Shown piece after piece: positions 19,716 through 27,358 of a stretch of 64,000 bases of DNA. The translations under genes were made by a program, and so were the position numbers. Source of the stretch: Azospirillum picis (GTDB lineage: Bacteria; Pseudomonadota; Alphaproteobacteria; Azospirillales; Azospirillaceae); assembly GCF_017876115.1 (NCBI RefSeq), contig NZ_JAGINO010000028.1, positions 1 to 64,000 of the forward strand, read 5' to 3'. The notes under the pieces were generated by a model, which searched no databases, was not told where the DNA came from, and saw nothing but the letters and a program-made list of their open reading frames with translations. Positions within the stretch are counted from its first letter, which is position 1, and each line of letters opens with the position of its first letter.

Positions 19716-19761
19716 TGGCGGACCCGACGAGATTCGAACTCATGACCTCTGCCTTCGGAGG
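19716..19761 (-). other. 3' fragment of a tRNA-Arg(CCG) gene; probable attachment site
   Basis: On the minus strand this stretch runs from the anticodon loop (CTCCGAA, anticodon CCG) through the 3' anticodon stem GGCAG, a T-arm with TTCGAAT, and the acceptor 3' strand to GGGTCC-G-CCA. The upstream sequence cannot form the 5' acceptor strand or a D-arm, so it is not a complete tRNA. Such anticodon-loop-to-CCA pieces are the usual duplicated core left by tyrosine-recombinase integration into a tRNA gene. The intact tRNA should sit at the other end of the element. Confidence 0.65.
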
Positions 19762-20011
19762 ACACTGCCTACGAGCGATTCACTCGCCATATCAGCGCAC
19801 TATGAACGTTACGCCTGCGTTATGATGGAACGAGGAACAAGGAGGAGCAACGGCTAGCGCGCAATCTTGCGCGCGGTGTGCGCGTCAAGATAAATCTCTC
19901 ACGATGCCGCGTGACAGTCCGCGTGTCGCTTGGGGATCACGCGGGGCGCCGCCTAGATCAGAAGGAAGCCGCGTGGTAACCTGACGCCAGACCCGATCAA
20001 CGGAGAACGGA

Positions 20012-20317
20012 GTGATGGACTGGCAGCCAATCGCGACAGCACCGCGCGACGGGACGCGTATCCTTGTTGCCGGCTCCGACAGGCTTCGTGCGGCCCTAGC
20101 TAAGCGCCTCCTTCCGGAAGTTCTCTGTTTTTTCGCGCATTGGTTGTACAATTCTGGGGTGTGGGTTGACGACGCCATGAATTTTTTGAACGATGAGGAC
20201 TTGACCCATTGGTCGCCAGCGCCGGCTCTACCGCCCAACACCGCTCATCAGCGAATGCGCGATGCTGCAGCGATCGAGCGCTACAACGCCGACAGCAAGA
20301 TCGCCGCCCAAGATTGA
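20012..20317 (+). CDS. DUF551-like small phage/island protein
   Basis: The 101-residue product begins MDWQPIATAPRDGTRILVAGS and later has LTHWSPAPALPP. This is the layout of the small DUF551-like proteins common in prophages and islands (W-x-P-I-x-T-A-P-x-D-G start, T-H-W-M/S-P-x-P near the end). Function is unknown in the family. A GGAG ribosome site lies about 8 nt before the ATG. It is the first gene after the attachment site. Confidence 0.65.
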   Translation: MMDWQPIATAPRDGTRILVAGSDRLRAALAKRLLPEVLCFFAHWLYNSGVWVDDAMNFLNDEDLTHWSPAPALPPNTAHQRMRDAAAIERYNADSKIAAQD

Positions 20318-20373
20318 TCGCTGGACTCCGCGCGTGGTCTAGCGCATGACGACCCCCCGACCGAGGAGGACTA

Positions 20374-20601
20374 ATGCTGCGGCTGTGCGGGAGCGCGATA
20401 GAGCTCGCTCTGGCGATTTGCCACGCGCTTGAGCGAAACGGTTGGCGCGATGTCGTAGACATGACCGTTAGCGTCGCTGACGACCCAAGACGCTATGAGC
20501 TTGTCTCGATCACGCAGCCACATCCGCTAAATCCGCCTTCTCTGCGGTACGGCTCCTCCGCGGTACGGATGATACAGGCTCAGGGTGCCGCCGTGGCCTG
20601 A
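20374..20601 (+). CDS. Small unknown island protein (75 aa)
   Basis: A strong GGAGGA ribosome site precedes the ATG at 20374. The product begins MLRLCGSAIELALAICHALE and is mixed alpha/beta by eye. I recognise no family. It overlaps the next frame by 17 nt, which suggests translational coupling. Confidence 0.45.
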   Translation: MLRLCGSAIELALAICHALERNGWRDVVDMTVSVADDPRRYELVSITQPHPLNPPSLRYGSSAVRMIQAQGAAVA

Positions 20602-20800
20602 GGACGTAATCGACGCGACCCGGACCCTGCAGCTCGATGCAAAGACCAAGGCACGCGCAGCGATGATAGCGTCCGGCCAGATGATCGATATCGGCGCGCT
20701 GCGGATCAGGGCTTGGTGGCCAACGGATGTAGAGTACCGGCAAATCGATACCGCGATAGCGGCGATCGATAGAGGGGGCTATCACTCATCTGGCTCGTAG
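20585..20800 (+). CDS. Small unknown island protein (71 aa), GTG start
   Basis: The frame begins at a GTG inside the end of the preceding gene and encodes 71 residues (PPWPEDVIDATRTLQ, then a Trp-Trp pair mid-protein). Composition is plausible but no family is recognised. It converges on, and slightly overlaps, the leftward gene at 20782. Confidence 0.4.
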   Translation: MPPWPEDVIDATRTLQLDAKTKARAAMIASGQMIDIGALRIRAWWPTDVEYRQIDTAIAAIDRGGYHSSGS

Positions 20801-21135
20801 ATGTCGGGCAGATCTGCTGCAGCTTCCGACATCATCTCTTCAATCGCGGCGTGGGCTGCGAGAGCCAACGCCGTCGCCTCTGCGTCGCCGACACCGGACT
20901 CAGCCAGCGCGGCGAGCAGCCGGCGCACCATCCCCGGGGATCCGACCGCCAGCGCAGAGATCACGCCCCTGACCGCGACGATGTACGTCGCCCAGCGAGG
21001 CCGGTCCGCGGCCGTGATCCACTCGTCAGGGTCTTGCCCCTGTGCTTCACACGACGCGACGCACGCGCGCACTAGCACTGGATCAGATGCATAATGCGCC
21101 GTCCCGATCCGCAGCTCATCAACCCGACGCCCCAT
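20782..21135 (-). CDS. Unknown small acidic island protein (117 aa)
   Basis: The 117-residue product is helix-rich and acidic at its C-terminus (AAADLPDIYEPDE), with two Cys near residue 27 (VRACVASCEAQGQDPDEW). Codon use looks real compared with opposite frames. No family is recognised. It is the only leftward gene in the 20-23 kb block. Confidence 0.5.
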   Translation of the reverse strand: MGRRVDELRIGTAHYASDPVLVRACVASCEAQGQDPDEWITAADRPRWATYIVAVRGVISALAVGSPGMVRRLLAALAESGVGDAEATALALAAHAAIEEMMSEAAADLPDIYEPDE

Positions 21136-21235
21136 ATTCGACCACCGCCGCCGCCGTTGCGGTGGCTAGATGGGTCTACTGCCCTTGATCGTACCCATTC
21201 CAGTCATTGCGACATCCCGCCGCACCGATCGATAG

Positions 21236-21253
21236 AGTTCCGACGTCGGAACT
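21236..21253. promoter_or_regulatory. 18-bp perfect palindrome, candidate operator (copy 1)
   Basis: AGTTCCGACGTCGGAACT is identical to its reverse complement. It lies in the gap upstream of the XRE-type regulator gene (start 21427). A one-mismatch copy occurs at 23256. A repeated long palindrome flanking a regulator-primase-HNH block is typical of a repressor or partition-type site; the binding protein is not known. Confidence 0.5.
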
Positions 21254-21426
21254 TGGCTGACGGCTAACGCTCGGCGCTCATGCCACGAGAGGGAAATATT
21301 GAGCCCCCTGCAGCTGGTGGAATTCCCGGTAGGCGTTCTGAAATTCCCGACGCTTTCCCTACGCATTCCCTCGACCAAATCAACCCGCCGTGGTGTCATG
21401 ACCCAGCAACAACCTGGAGCCCGGCT

Positions 21427-22188
21427 ATGGCAATGGTGTCCGTGATACGCGGCGAGGTAAGACGTCTGCGCGAGGAGCGTGGCATGAAACAAGCTGACCT
21501 CGCCGAGATGGCCAGGGTCGACCCGAAGACACTGCGCACCATGGAGATGGCGACAAGACCGGTACGGGAGGATCTTGTCCGCAGCGTCGCCAGAGAACTC
21601 GGTGTCACGCCTGGGTGCCTGATCGAGAGCCGTGCGAATGCTGTGAGCCCGATCTACGACGAGGCCGCGCTCATATTGCGCGCTCAACCCACCGATGATC
21701 TGTTTGATGAGATCCGGCAAGCAGCGTCTGTGCGCTGGCATCTTTCTATTTCGCCGACAGCTGAACAGATCCTGAAACTGCGTATTTTTGAGGGCCGCAT
21801 CGAGGCCATACGTAGTCTCGACATCGTACACGCGGACGGCAAGCTCTCCAGCCAACTCGATATCCTCGCGGCGCGCGAAGAATTGAAGACCTGGGTAGAC
21901 GCCCTATGCGACGAAGGCATCAATCTGTTGTCTGGGAGCTACCTGTTTTGGGAGTACGATGAGAGCTTCTACAACCATCGCACGGTAAATTATTCCAGCA
22001 TTAGGATTGTCCAGCTTGCACTATCAAACGAGAAGCAAACGACGCTAGTCATGAAGCCGGATGTCGGAACAGAGCCGCCCGCGTGGGTTCCTGACGACGG
22101 CACGCGCTATCTTCGCAACGGCGCTGAGCTTCCGATCCGCGGCCGGACGCGGGTATTCGCCGACGAAGACGAGGAACTGCCGTTTTGA
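21427..22188 (+). CDS. XRE/Cro-type helix-turn-helix regulator with C-terminal extension
   Basis: The start is the ATG at 21427, with GGAG about 8 nt upstream; the frame stays open before it but has no better start. Residues about 4-60 are an HTH_3 domain (VRRLREERGMKQADLAEMA then TLRTMEMATRPV). The remaining 190 residues contain LFDEIRQAASVRWHLS, a conserved-looking FEGRIEAI, and a C-terminal acidic tail ADEDEELPF; I do not recognise this part, and it could be a ligand or partner domain. The next gene begins 24 nt after its stop. Confidence 0.75.
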   Translation: MAMVSVIRGEVRRLREERGMKQADLAEMARVDPKTLRTMEMATRPVREDLVRSVARELGVTPGCLIESRANAVSPIYDEAALILRAQPTDDLFDEIRQAASVRWHLSISPTAEQILKLRIFEGRIEAIRSLDIVHADGKLSSQLDILAAREELKTWVDALCDEGINLLSGSYLFWEYDESFYNHRTVNYSSIRIVQLALSNEKQTTLVMKPDVGTEPPAWVPDDGTRYLRNGAELPIRGRTRVFADEDEELPF

Positions 22189-22211
22189 TCCCCGCGCTGG
22201 AGGGAGCGCTG

Positions 22212-22754
22212 ATGCTGGCGTCCTTCGGCATTGAGGTCGCCCCGGCATTCGCCATCACGCAGGATGGCTCGTGCGCGTGCCGCAATCCGAACTGCCATCG
22301 CCCAGGCAAGCATCCGGTGATCTACGATGATCCAGACACCGGATCAGCTGACGCAGCGACGATCAGATCTTGGTGGGAGAGGCACCCGTCGGCTAACGGA
22401 CTGGCGCATACGGGCCGCCGTTCACAATTGTTCGTCCTGGACCTTGATGGCGATGTCGGTCTGTCATCGCTCAACCACCTCCAAGAGCGGCATAGCGCCC
22501 TACCCGCCACACTCACAGTGAGGTCTGGACGCGGACTACACTTCTACTTCCGCCTCGGGCCGGACGCACCCACCCTGCAGTCGGCATCGGACGTATTTGG
22601 CACCGGCCTCGACGCCCGGGGCGAACGAGGGTGGGTGATCACACCCGGATCGTACCACGCGTCCGGCCGACGCTACGAGCTCGCTGACTCCACCACTCCG
22701 GCCGCTATGCCTGATTGGCTCTTCGACATCGCGACCAACTTTCGACACCGCTGA
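22212..22754 (+). CDS. Minimal bifunctional DNA primase/polymerase (prim-pol) domain protein
   Basis: The 180-residue protein is almost only a prim-pol (AEP-type) domain. It has a Cys/His cluster CACRNPNCHRPGKHP around residues 26-40, WWERHPSANGLAHTG, a FVLDLDGD motif about residue 77 (metal-binding acids), SGRGLHFYFR about 110, and GWVITPGSYHASGRRYEL. In phages and plasmids this domain primes and extends DNA and is usually fused to a helicase; here it stands alone. The ATG at 22212 has GGAGGGAG upstream, preferred over a TTG that overlaps the preceding stop. Confidence 0.8.
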   Translation: MLASFGIEVAPAFAITQDGSCACRNPNCHRPGKHPVIYDDPDTGSADAATIRSWWERHPSANGLAHTGRRSQLFVLDLDGDVGLSSLNHLQERHSALPATLTVRSGRGLHFYFRLGPDAPTLQSASDVFGTGLDARGERGWVITPGSYHASGRRYELADSTTPAAMPDWLFDIATNFRHR

Positions 22755-22813
22755 CGCGACAACTCCACTAGTCGCATCGCGCACTTCGCGGCGCCACGCC
22801 CTAGCTTTGCCTA

Positions 22814-23257
22814 ATGGAGCCCTACATGCCAATACGACGATCAATGAGATGGCTCTACCCAATCGACTGGGCGCAGATCAGCCGCAACGTCCGGTTCGCG
22901 CGAGCAGCTGGGCGCTGCCAGAAGTGCGGCAGGCCTCACGGCCAGATCATCCGTCAGCTGAGCGACGGCCGCTGGCTCGACGTCGAAAGAGGCGCATGGC
23001 GCGATGATTTGGGGGGAGTCGTACCTGATCCTCATTGGCTAGATCTGATGAGCGCCATTGAGCGGCGCGTAGTGCTGGCCACCGCCCATCTTGATCACGA
23101 CCCAGGGAACAACCACCCATCGAATCTCGCCGCACTCTGCGGGCGGTGTCACCTCGAGCACGACCGTTCAACCCACCGTCTCCAGCGGCTGCTCACGCTG
23201 CGCAGGCGGCGTGCGCTAGGGGATCTGTTTGATGGTCCATACCGCCAGGATCTGTAG
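22814..23257 (+). CDS. HNH endonuclease-like zinc protein
   Basis: The 147-residue product has a first zinc pair CQKCG around residue 35, then the histidine motif AHLDHDPGNN around 95, a SNLAALCGRCH block, and a final EHD. This order (Cys pair, His, Asn, Cys pair, His) matches HNH nucleases of phages and islands. It could cut DNA as a homing, packaging or defence nuclease; the target is unknown. It follows the prim-pol gene by 60 nt. The palindrome copy 2 overlaps its stop codon. Confidence 0.7.
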   Translation: MEPYMPIRRSMRWLYPIDWAQISRNVRFARAAGRCQKCGRPHGQIIRQLSDGRWLDVERGAWRDDLGGVVPDPHWLDLMSAIERRVVLATAHLDHDPGNNHPSNLAALCGRCHLEHDRSTHRLQRLLTLRRRRALGDLFDGPYRQDL

Positions 23258-23273
23258 TTCCAACGTCGGAACT
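23256..23273. promoter_or_regulatory. 18-bp near-perfect palindrome, candidate operator (copy 2)
   Basis: AGTTCCAACGTCGGAACT differs from the copy at 21236 at one base. It spans the HNH stop and the short gap before the convergent integrase stop, an unusual place for a promoter operator. A shared terminator-like or protein-binding role is possible. Confidence 0.45.
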
Positions 23274-23279
23274 GACCCG

Positions 23280-24467
23280 TTACGCCTCTTCAACTTCCTT
23301 TGGCTTCTTTGCCCTTCGACGCGCCCCGACGTCGACCGCCGCGGCCGCGCGCGCGAGGAATTCCGGTGAGTGGTGTCCGTAGACCCGCCTGACCATCTGC
23401 ACCGTATCGCCGAGATAGCGAGCGACCTCTTCCTCCGCGACCCCGCTCTGGATCATCCAGGACGCGGCCGTGTGGCGCAGATCGTGCGGGGAAAACTTGT
23501 GGCGGACCAGCGGATTGCCATATTTCGACACAACCGGATTCCCGTCTTTGTCAAGAACAGTGTACGTGAATCCGGCGCGCACGCACGCCTCACGGAAGCC
23601 CTTCTTGACATCGACGACTGGGCCTCCGCGGTATTCCACGACGTAATCCGTCGTTGCGGCCTCCCTGGCGTCCATGAGGACTTGCCGGAGTGTCGGCGTC
23701 ATCGGAATGCGGGCACGACGCTTCTTTGTTTCTTCGACCTGACGCCCATCATCGTCTTCAGATACGCGAAGATCGATCAGCCCACGCTCGAAGTCCACGC
23801 GGTCCCACGTGAGCTCAAGTATCGCACCCTTGCGCGCAGCGGTGGCGATCGCAAGGTGAAGATAGACGCGCATGTGCTGGCTGGCCGCGGCGTCGAGCAG
23901 CGCGTCGAACTCGTCGTGCGTCATCCAGCGGTTCTTGCTGGCCGGCGTCCGCGGCATCTCGATCGGCGGGTACGCCTCAATGATCCGCAGATTCACGGCC
24001 CGATTGAGGGCCGTCCTCAGGACAACCAGCTCTTTGCGGATGGTGCCATTCTTGATGCCCGCACGCCGACGCGATGCAACGTAGGCATCATAGATGCCCT
24101 CGGACAACATCGGGATCGTCAGCGGCCCGAAGTGCGGGCGCAAGCGCGCGACGGCAAACCCAAGCCGCTCGTGCGCTTTGATCTTGCCCTCGCGGCTCTT
24201 GATGTAGTCATCAAGGAGCCGGCCGACCGTCAGCTCTACACCGTGGGCTGCGTCTCCTGCTGCCCCCGCGACGAGCCCCGCGACGAGTTGCGCGCGGAAG
24301 TCTTCGGCCGATCGGCGATCCGTCGTCCGCGTTGATACGCGCTGGCTGCGGCGGCTTTCGACGGTGTATGAGACGTACCAGGTGAGATTTCCGCGGTCGC
24401 GGAAGGGCTGGACGAGCTTGATCCGATCGGGGTCGATTCCGCGACGGGGGCCGGCGGCGTCAGACAT
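23280..24467 (-). CDS. Intact tyrosine recombinase (phage/island integrase)
   Basis: The 395-residue product has an N-terminal arm-type domain (about 10-65), a SAM-like core-binding domain (about 75-170) and a C-terminal catalytic domain. Visible catalytic residues are the Arg in ATAARKGAILELTW, the HDLRHTAASW box (His-x-x-Arg) and the nucleophile Tyr in VRRVYGHHSPEF. It should integrate the element at the tRNA-type site near 19.7 kb, although that site already abuts another integrase relic. The start at 24467 lies inside the upstream excisionase frame. The gene has no obvious defect. Confidence 0.88.
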   Translation of the reverse strand: MSDAAGPRRGIDPDRIKLVQPFRDRGNLTWYVSYTVESRRSQRVSTRTTDRRSAEDFRAQLVAGLVAGAAGDAAHGVELTVGRLLDDYIKSREGKIKAHERLGFAVARLRPHFGPLTIPMLSEGIYDAYVASRRRAGIKNGTIRKELVVLRTALNRAVNLRIIEAYPPIEMPRTPASKNRWMTHDEFDALLDAAASQHMRVYLHLAIATAARKGAILELTWDRVDFERGLIDLRVSEDDDGRQVEETKKRRARIPMTPTLRQVLMDAREAATTDYVVEYRGGPVVDVKKGFREACVRAGFTYTVLDKDGNPVVSKYGNPLVRHKFSPHDLRHTAASWMIQSGVAEEEVARYLGDTVQMVRRVYGHHSPEFLARAAAAVDVGARRRAKKPKEVEEA

Positions 24468-24631
24468 GATGCTTCGAACTCCTCAACCATTGCGTGCGGG
24501 ATACGGATCAAGTCACCGATGCGTAGCACCCTCAACTTCCCGTCTCGAATCAGATTGCGGACGTGGGCACTGCTGCACTCCCATGCCTCCGCCAAGCCCT
24601 GGATTGTGTAGTGCCGTGCAGGTTCTGCCAT
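24236..24631 (-). CDS. Excisionase-like helix-turn-helix protein
   Basis: Residues about 7-55 form a MerR-type/excisionase winged helix: YTIQGLAEAWECSSAHVRNLI then GKLRVLRIGDLIRIP. The rest is a Ser/Pro/Ala-rich tail that overlaps the integrase start by about 230 nt, so part of it may be only frame read-through. In integrative elements such proteins bend att DNA and favour excision. Position directly before int on the same strand supports this. Confidence 0.7.
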   Translation of the reverse strand: MAEPARHYTIQGLAEAWECSSAHVRNLIRDGKLRVLRIGDLIRIPHAMVEEFEASCLTPPAPVAESTPIGSSSSSPSATAEISPGTSHTPSKAAAASAYQRGRRIADRPKTSARNSSRGSSRGQQETQPTV

Positions 24632-24706
24632 CTAATGAACTCCCCTATCGATAGGAGCAGGTGTCCCTGCGGGGGATATGGTGCCGACGATCGGCGCCGC
24701 CCGGGA

Positions 24707-24958
24707 TCAGAGATCAAGCGTCGCAAGGTGGCGGATCCGGATCATCACTCGATCCGCATCGAGGCTATTGAGATCGACATCGATAGAGATCCTCACGCTG
24801 CGGCAGCCGTCCCGCTCGATCATCTGTAGGGCGTCCTTAACGGCGGCCTGCAGCGTCACGCGAACGCTGCCCTGGATCGACGGGCGGTCATCAGCCCGGC
24901 CGAACGCATGTGTTTGCATCATGACGTCTGTTTCTGCTCTGTACCTTGTGAGGAGCAT
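24707..24958 (-). CDS. Small unknown island protein (up to 83 aa)
   Basis: The frame contains GSVRVTLQAAVKDALQMIE and SVRISIDVDLNSLDADRVMIRI, an alternating beta/alpha pattern with realistic composition. An internal ATG-ATG at about 24922 (MMQTHAF) is an alternative start; neither has a strong ribosome site. No family is recognised. It sits upstream of the excisionase-like gene on the same strand. Confidence 0.4.
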   Translation of the reverse strand: MLLTRYRAETDVMMQTHAFGRADDRPSIQGSVRVTLQAAVKDALQMIERDGCRSVRISIDVDLNSLDADRVMIRIRHLATLDL

Positions 24959-25133
24959 ATGGATTCAATTGCGCGCAGCGTCACCTCGGCCATGCGGCCG
25001 GGTTGATAGCCCCGACGTCATTCGAAGTGTGGCAAACTGGCACCCCGCAGAGGCTGCCCAGCGCTGGCGCGGCGCAGCGCAAGCCGCGACAGCACTGGGC
25101 AGCCACGCCAGAGGCGCTAAGTCTGTCATGCGC

Positions 25134-25430
25134 TGAGCCGGCACGACCTCCAGCACCTCCAAGACATCCTCGCCGATGCAGCGCAGCGCCCCGCCGCAAC
25201 CCGGGCAGGCGGCGTAGGGTGGTGCCAGTTCTTCATCCTCGCGCGGCAGATGGCCGGGCAACGGTTTCCTGATCGGGTGAACGCGCTCGGCGGGTGCTGC
25301 CGGCATCGACGGGGCCGCCGCCGCGTGCTCCGTCTGATGCTGTTCCAGCTCCTCGATCTGCAGTTCGAGCTGGTCGTCGCTTCGCCCCAGCTTCTCCGAG
25401 CTCTGGCCGAAGGTGCGCCGGCGCAGCGTG
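25134..25430 (-). pseudogene. IS66 TnpC N-terminal fragment
   Basis: On the minus strand the frame reads RRTFGQSSEKLGRSDDQLEL, then IRKPLPGHLPREDEEL and CPGCGGALRCIGEDVLEVLE, the arrangement of IS66 transposase C: a leucine-zipper-like N-terminal part, the PLPAHLPR box and a zinc ribbon. It stops matching after VVPAQ, where the sequence becomes unrelated. The catalytic DDE part is missing, so this is an inactive scrap. Confidence 0.6.
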
Positions 25431-25661
25431 GCCGGTGATGATCTCCACTCTCGACATCAAGCGAGCCTCCGTAGGCTCTCTCTTCGCCGATCACCTCATC
25501 CCTGGCAAGGCGGCGTTCCGCAGCGCTTACGCCGCAGACTGGTAGGACGCGTAGCACGTCATTGTCGCTTCCCTTTCCGCGCCGCAAGGGCGCGGGACAT
25601 TGGGGTCACTGCCCCATGCCGTTCGGCGTAGGTTCAGCGGCGACCGCGTGATTTCGAGAGA

Positions 25662-25964
25662 TCAGGTGAGGTGGAGGCGGAGCCAAGCGTCAATCGTGAC
25701 GCCGCTCGGGTCGAAATCGGACCAATTGCAGAAGCCGTTGCCGATCCGCTCGATCGGGCAGCGGATCGCCTGGGACTGGTTGAACACTGCCCAGCCGGCA
25801 ATCAGCCGGTGCCTGATTTCCTCGGGGGCGCCGACGATGCCAAAATTCTCCGCTTCAATCAGCTCGCACGCAACCTCCAGCGCGGCGGCTTCTTCGAGCA
25901 TCGCCGCGATGACCCGTACCTCTACTTCACCTAATATATCCAGGCTCACCCGTGGCGGCGCCAT
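25662..25964 (-). CDS. Unknown small island protein (100 aa)
   Basis: The product starts MAPPRVSLDILGEVEVRVIA, has a helix AMLEEAAALEVACELIEAEN and ends WSDFDPSGVTIDAWLRLHL. Composition is convincing, but I recognise no family. Its ATG lies inside the end of the 29-residue frame at 25946-26035, which suggests coupling. Confidence 0.45.
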   Translation of the reverse strand: MAPPRVSLDILGEVEVRVIAAMLEEAAALEVACELIEAENFGIVGAPEEIRHRLIAGWAVFNQSQAIRCPIERIGNGFCNWSDFDPSGVTIDAWLRLHLT

Positions 25965-26035
25965 TTGATGATTGCCTCAGTCAATCCAGCCATGGTGTAA
26001 CGCGCGGTCTCGTGCCGGTCTTGCACGATCCCCAT
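25946..26035 (-). CDS. Possible 29-residue peptide before the gene at 25964
   Basis: The frame starts MGIVQDRHETARYTMAGLTE and ends [16 protein letters not shown] ribosome site lies just upstream of its ATG, and its stop overlaps the start of the next gene by 19 nt. It could be a leader that couples translation. Evidence rests on the ribosome site and overlap only. Confidence 0.3.
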   Translation of the reverse strand: MGIVQDRHETARYTMAGLTEAIIKWRRHG

Positions 26036-26218
26036 GTCGATCCCTTTCCCAGCTGATCCAACGCGGCGGCACATCCGCTGTACGGCACGGCATACATCAT
26101 CTCGTTGGTGTAGGGAGACGCACAAGCTGAATGCGGCTGGAGCGGCTAGAAGGCGCTGGCGTTCCAGCAATTCCAGCCACTTCGTGAGATATCGACCTCC
26201 TCGGAGGAGAGCGGAGGA

Positions 26219-26950
26219 TCAGAGCGCCTGTGCCCGCCAGACGATGCGGCCGATGACAGCGCGCCCATCGTTGTCGTCCAGACGCATCGCATCGATCCCC
26301 TCCTCTGCGGAGACCGCGTAGAGCCCAGCATCCCGGGCGTGCCTGACAGATACATCGATCACGACGTCGTCGCCACGCCGGAGGAGCCCGGAGGACGTAG
26401 TGGAGGCGAGCCGCCAGTGCCGCGCATGCGCAGCCAGCACACCGATCCTCTCCTCTAGGTACGCTGTCGGCAGCGACAGCGGAGCGCGGGCGTCTTGTGC
26501 AAGCGAGAGTGACCAGCCGCCATCAACCGGCGCCTCGATCACGCGTAGCAGATCGACAACGCCAGCGCCGACTTGACTGGAAACAGCATCGGAGACCGGT
26601 GTGATGCGCACGAGCCGGTGGTACGCGTCGCGAACACGCTCCTGAGGCAAAGGCGGTCGGGCACGGAAGTCTGGGATTGGGGCGTCGCGAGTCCAGACCT
26701 CATCAAGGCTAAGACCCACCACGCGGGCGATCTCGATCAAAGTATCTCGGCGCGGCTTGGCAACTCGCGGGCTACCATCGGGCCGGATCGTCAGTATGTC
26801 CTTGATCAAGCCGACGTTTGGTCCAATCCGGGCACTCAGCTCACGTTGGCTCAGGCCGTGACGGTCCATGTAACCCTGCAAGAGCGTCCGCAGACGCTTC
26901 ATCTCAGGCGATGCAAGATCCTCAGCCGTGGCGCCCATATCGCTGAGCAT
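26219..26950 (-). CDS. Phage-type repressor: HTH domain plus degenerate S24/LexA-like domain
   Basis: Residues about 15-80 are an XRE helix-turn-helix (MDRHGLSQRELSARIGPNVG). Residues about 165-243 resemble the peptidase S24 fold of CI/LexA repressors (LLRRGDDVVIDVSVR then AMRLDDNDGRAVIGRIVW). The lysine usual in the family's V-V-K-R-L element is replaced here (DAMRL), so self-cleavage looks unlikely. It faces away from the 27.2-27.7 kb genes, and the gap between is the likely operator region. It would keep the element quiet. Confidence 0.7.
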   Translation of the reverse strand: MLSDMGATAEDLASPEMKRLRTLLQGYMDRHGLSQRELSARIGPNVGLIKDILTIRPDGSPRVAKPRRDTLIEIARVVGLSLDEVWTRDAPIPDFRARPPLPQERVRDAYHRLVRITPVSDAVSSQVGAGVVDLLRVIEAPVDGGWSLSLAQDARAPLSLPTAYLEERIGVLAAHARHWRLASTTSSGLLRRGDDVVIDVSVRHARDAGLYAVSAEEGIDAMRLDDNDGRAVIGRIVWRAQAL

Positions 26951-27226
26951 GGCGTCCCTCGTTTATTGCCAATCCCCGGGCGAAAACTGCGTGATTTTGT
27001 GCCTAGTCGAGCGCATCCTCAAGAGATTTGATGCCTGATGTAATGAGGAGCGCAGAATTTGTTCGATTGCGTCGCGTGCTCGACCGCCAAATAAGAAATG
27101 TCGCAGCCGGCTCGCTACAGGCGCCCCAGTTCGTGCAGGCATTACGCTAAGCCGACAACCAAGTGACGCGGCCACGCCGTCACGCCTTGCCCTGCCACGC
27201 CGCCAGATTCCGACGGAGTGACGACC
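26951..27226. other. Divergent control region of the island repressor
   Basis: The gap lies between the leftward repressor and rightward small genes. It is less GC-rich than its flanks, with patches such as AAAACTGCGTGATTTTG and GCAGAATTTGTTCG that could be operators or promoters. I found no exact repeat of the 18-bp palindrome here. Confidence 0.35.
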
Positions 27227-27358
27227 ATGATCTTGCGAGGCTACGGCCTGATTGACGTCGGAGAGACTCTAAGAGATCCACCACTATTGGACGCAACAAT
27301 GCTGGACGCGGTACGGCGCTCGGATGATGACAACCGGAGACGAGGGAAGACAGCATGA
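27227..27358 (+). CDS. 43-residue protein coupled to the next gene
   Basis: The frame starts MILRGYGLIDVGETLRD and ends RRRGKTA; GGAG lies about 10 nt before the ATG. Its TGA overlaps the ATG of the next gene in an ATGA, the usual sign of translational coupling. No family is recognised. It is the first rightward frame after the repressor's control region, where Cro-like or antirepressor genes often lie. Confidence 0.5.
   Translation: MILRGYGLIDVGETLRDPPLLDATMLDAVRRSDDDNRRRGKTA

Noticed and set aside
19716-19800. Complete tRNA gene at the attachment site
   Set aside because: The 5' acceptor strand and D-arm cannot be formed from the upstream bases; only the anticodon loop to CCA part is present.
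20100-20462. Minus-strand frame over the DUF551-like gene
   Set aside because: Ser/Arg-rich shadow; the plus strand has the family motif.
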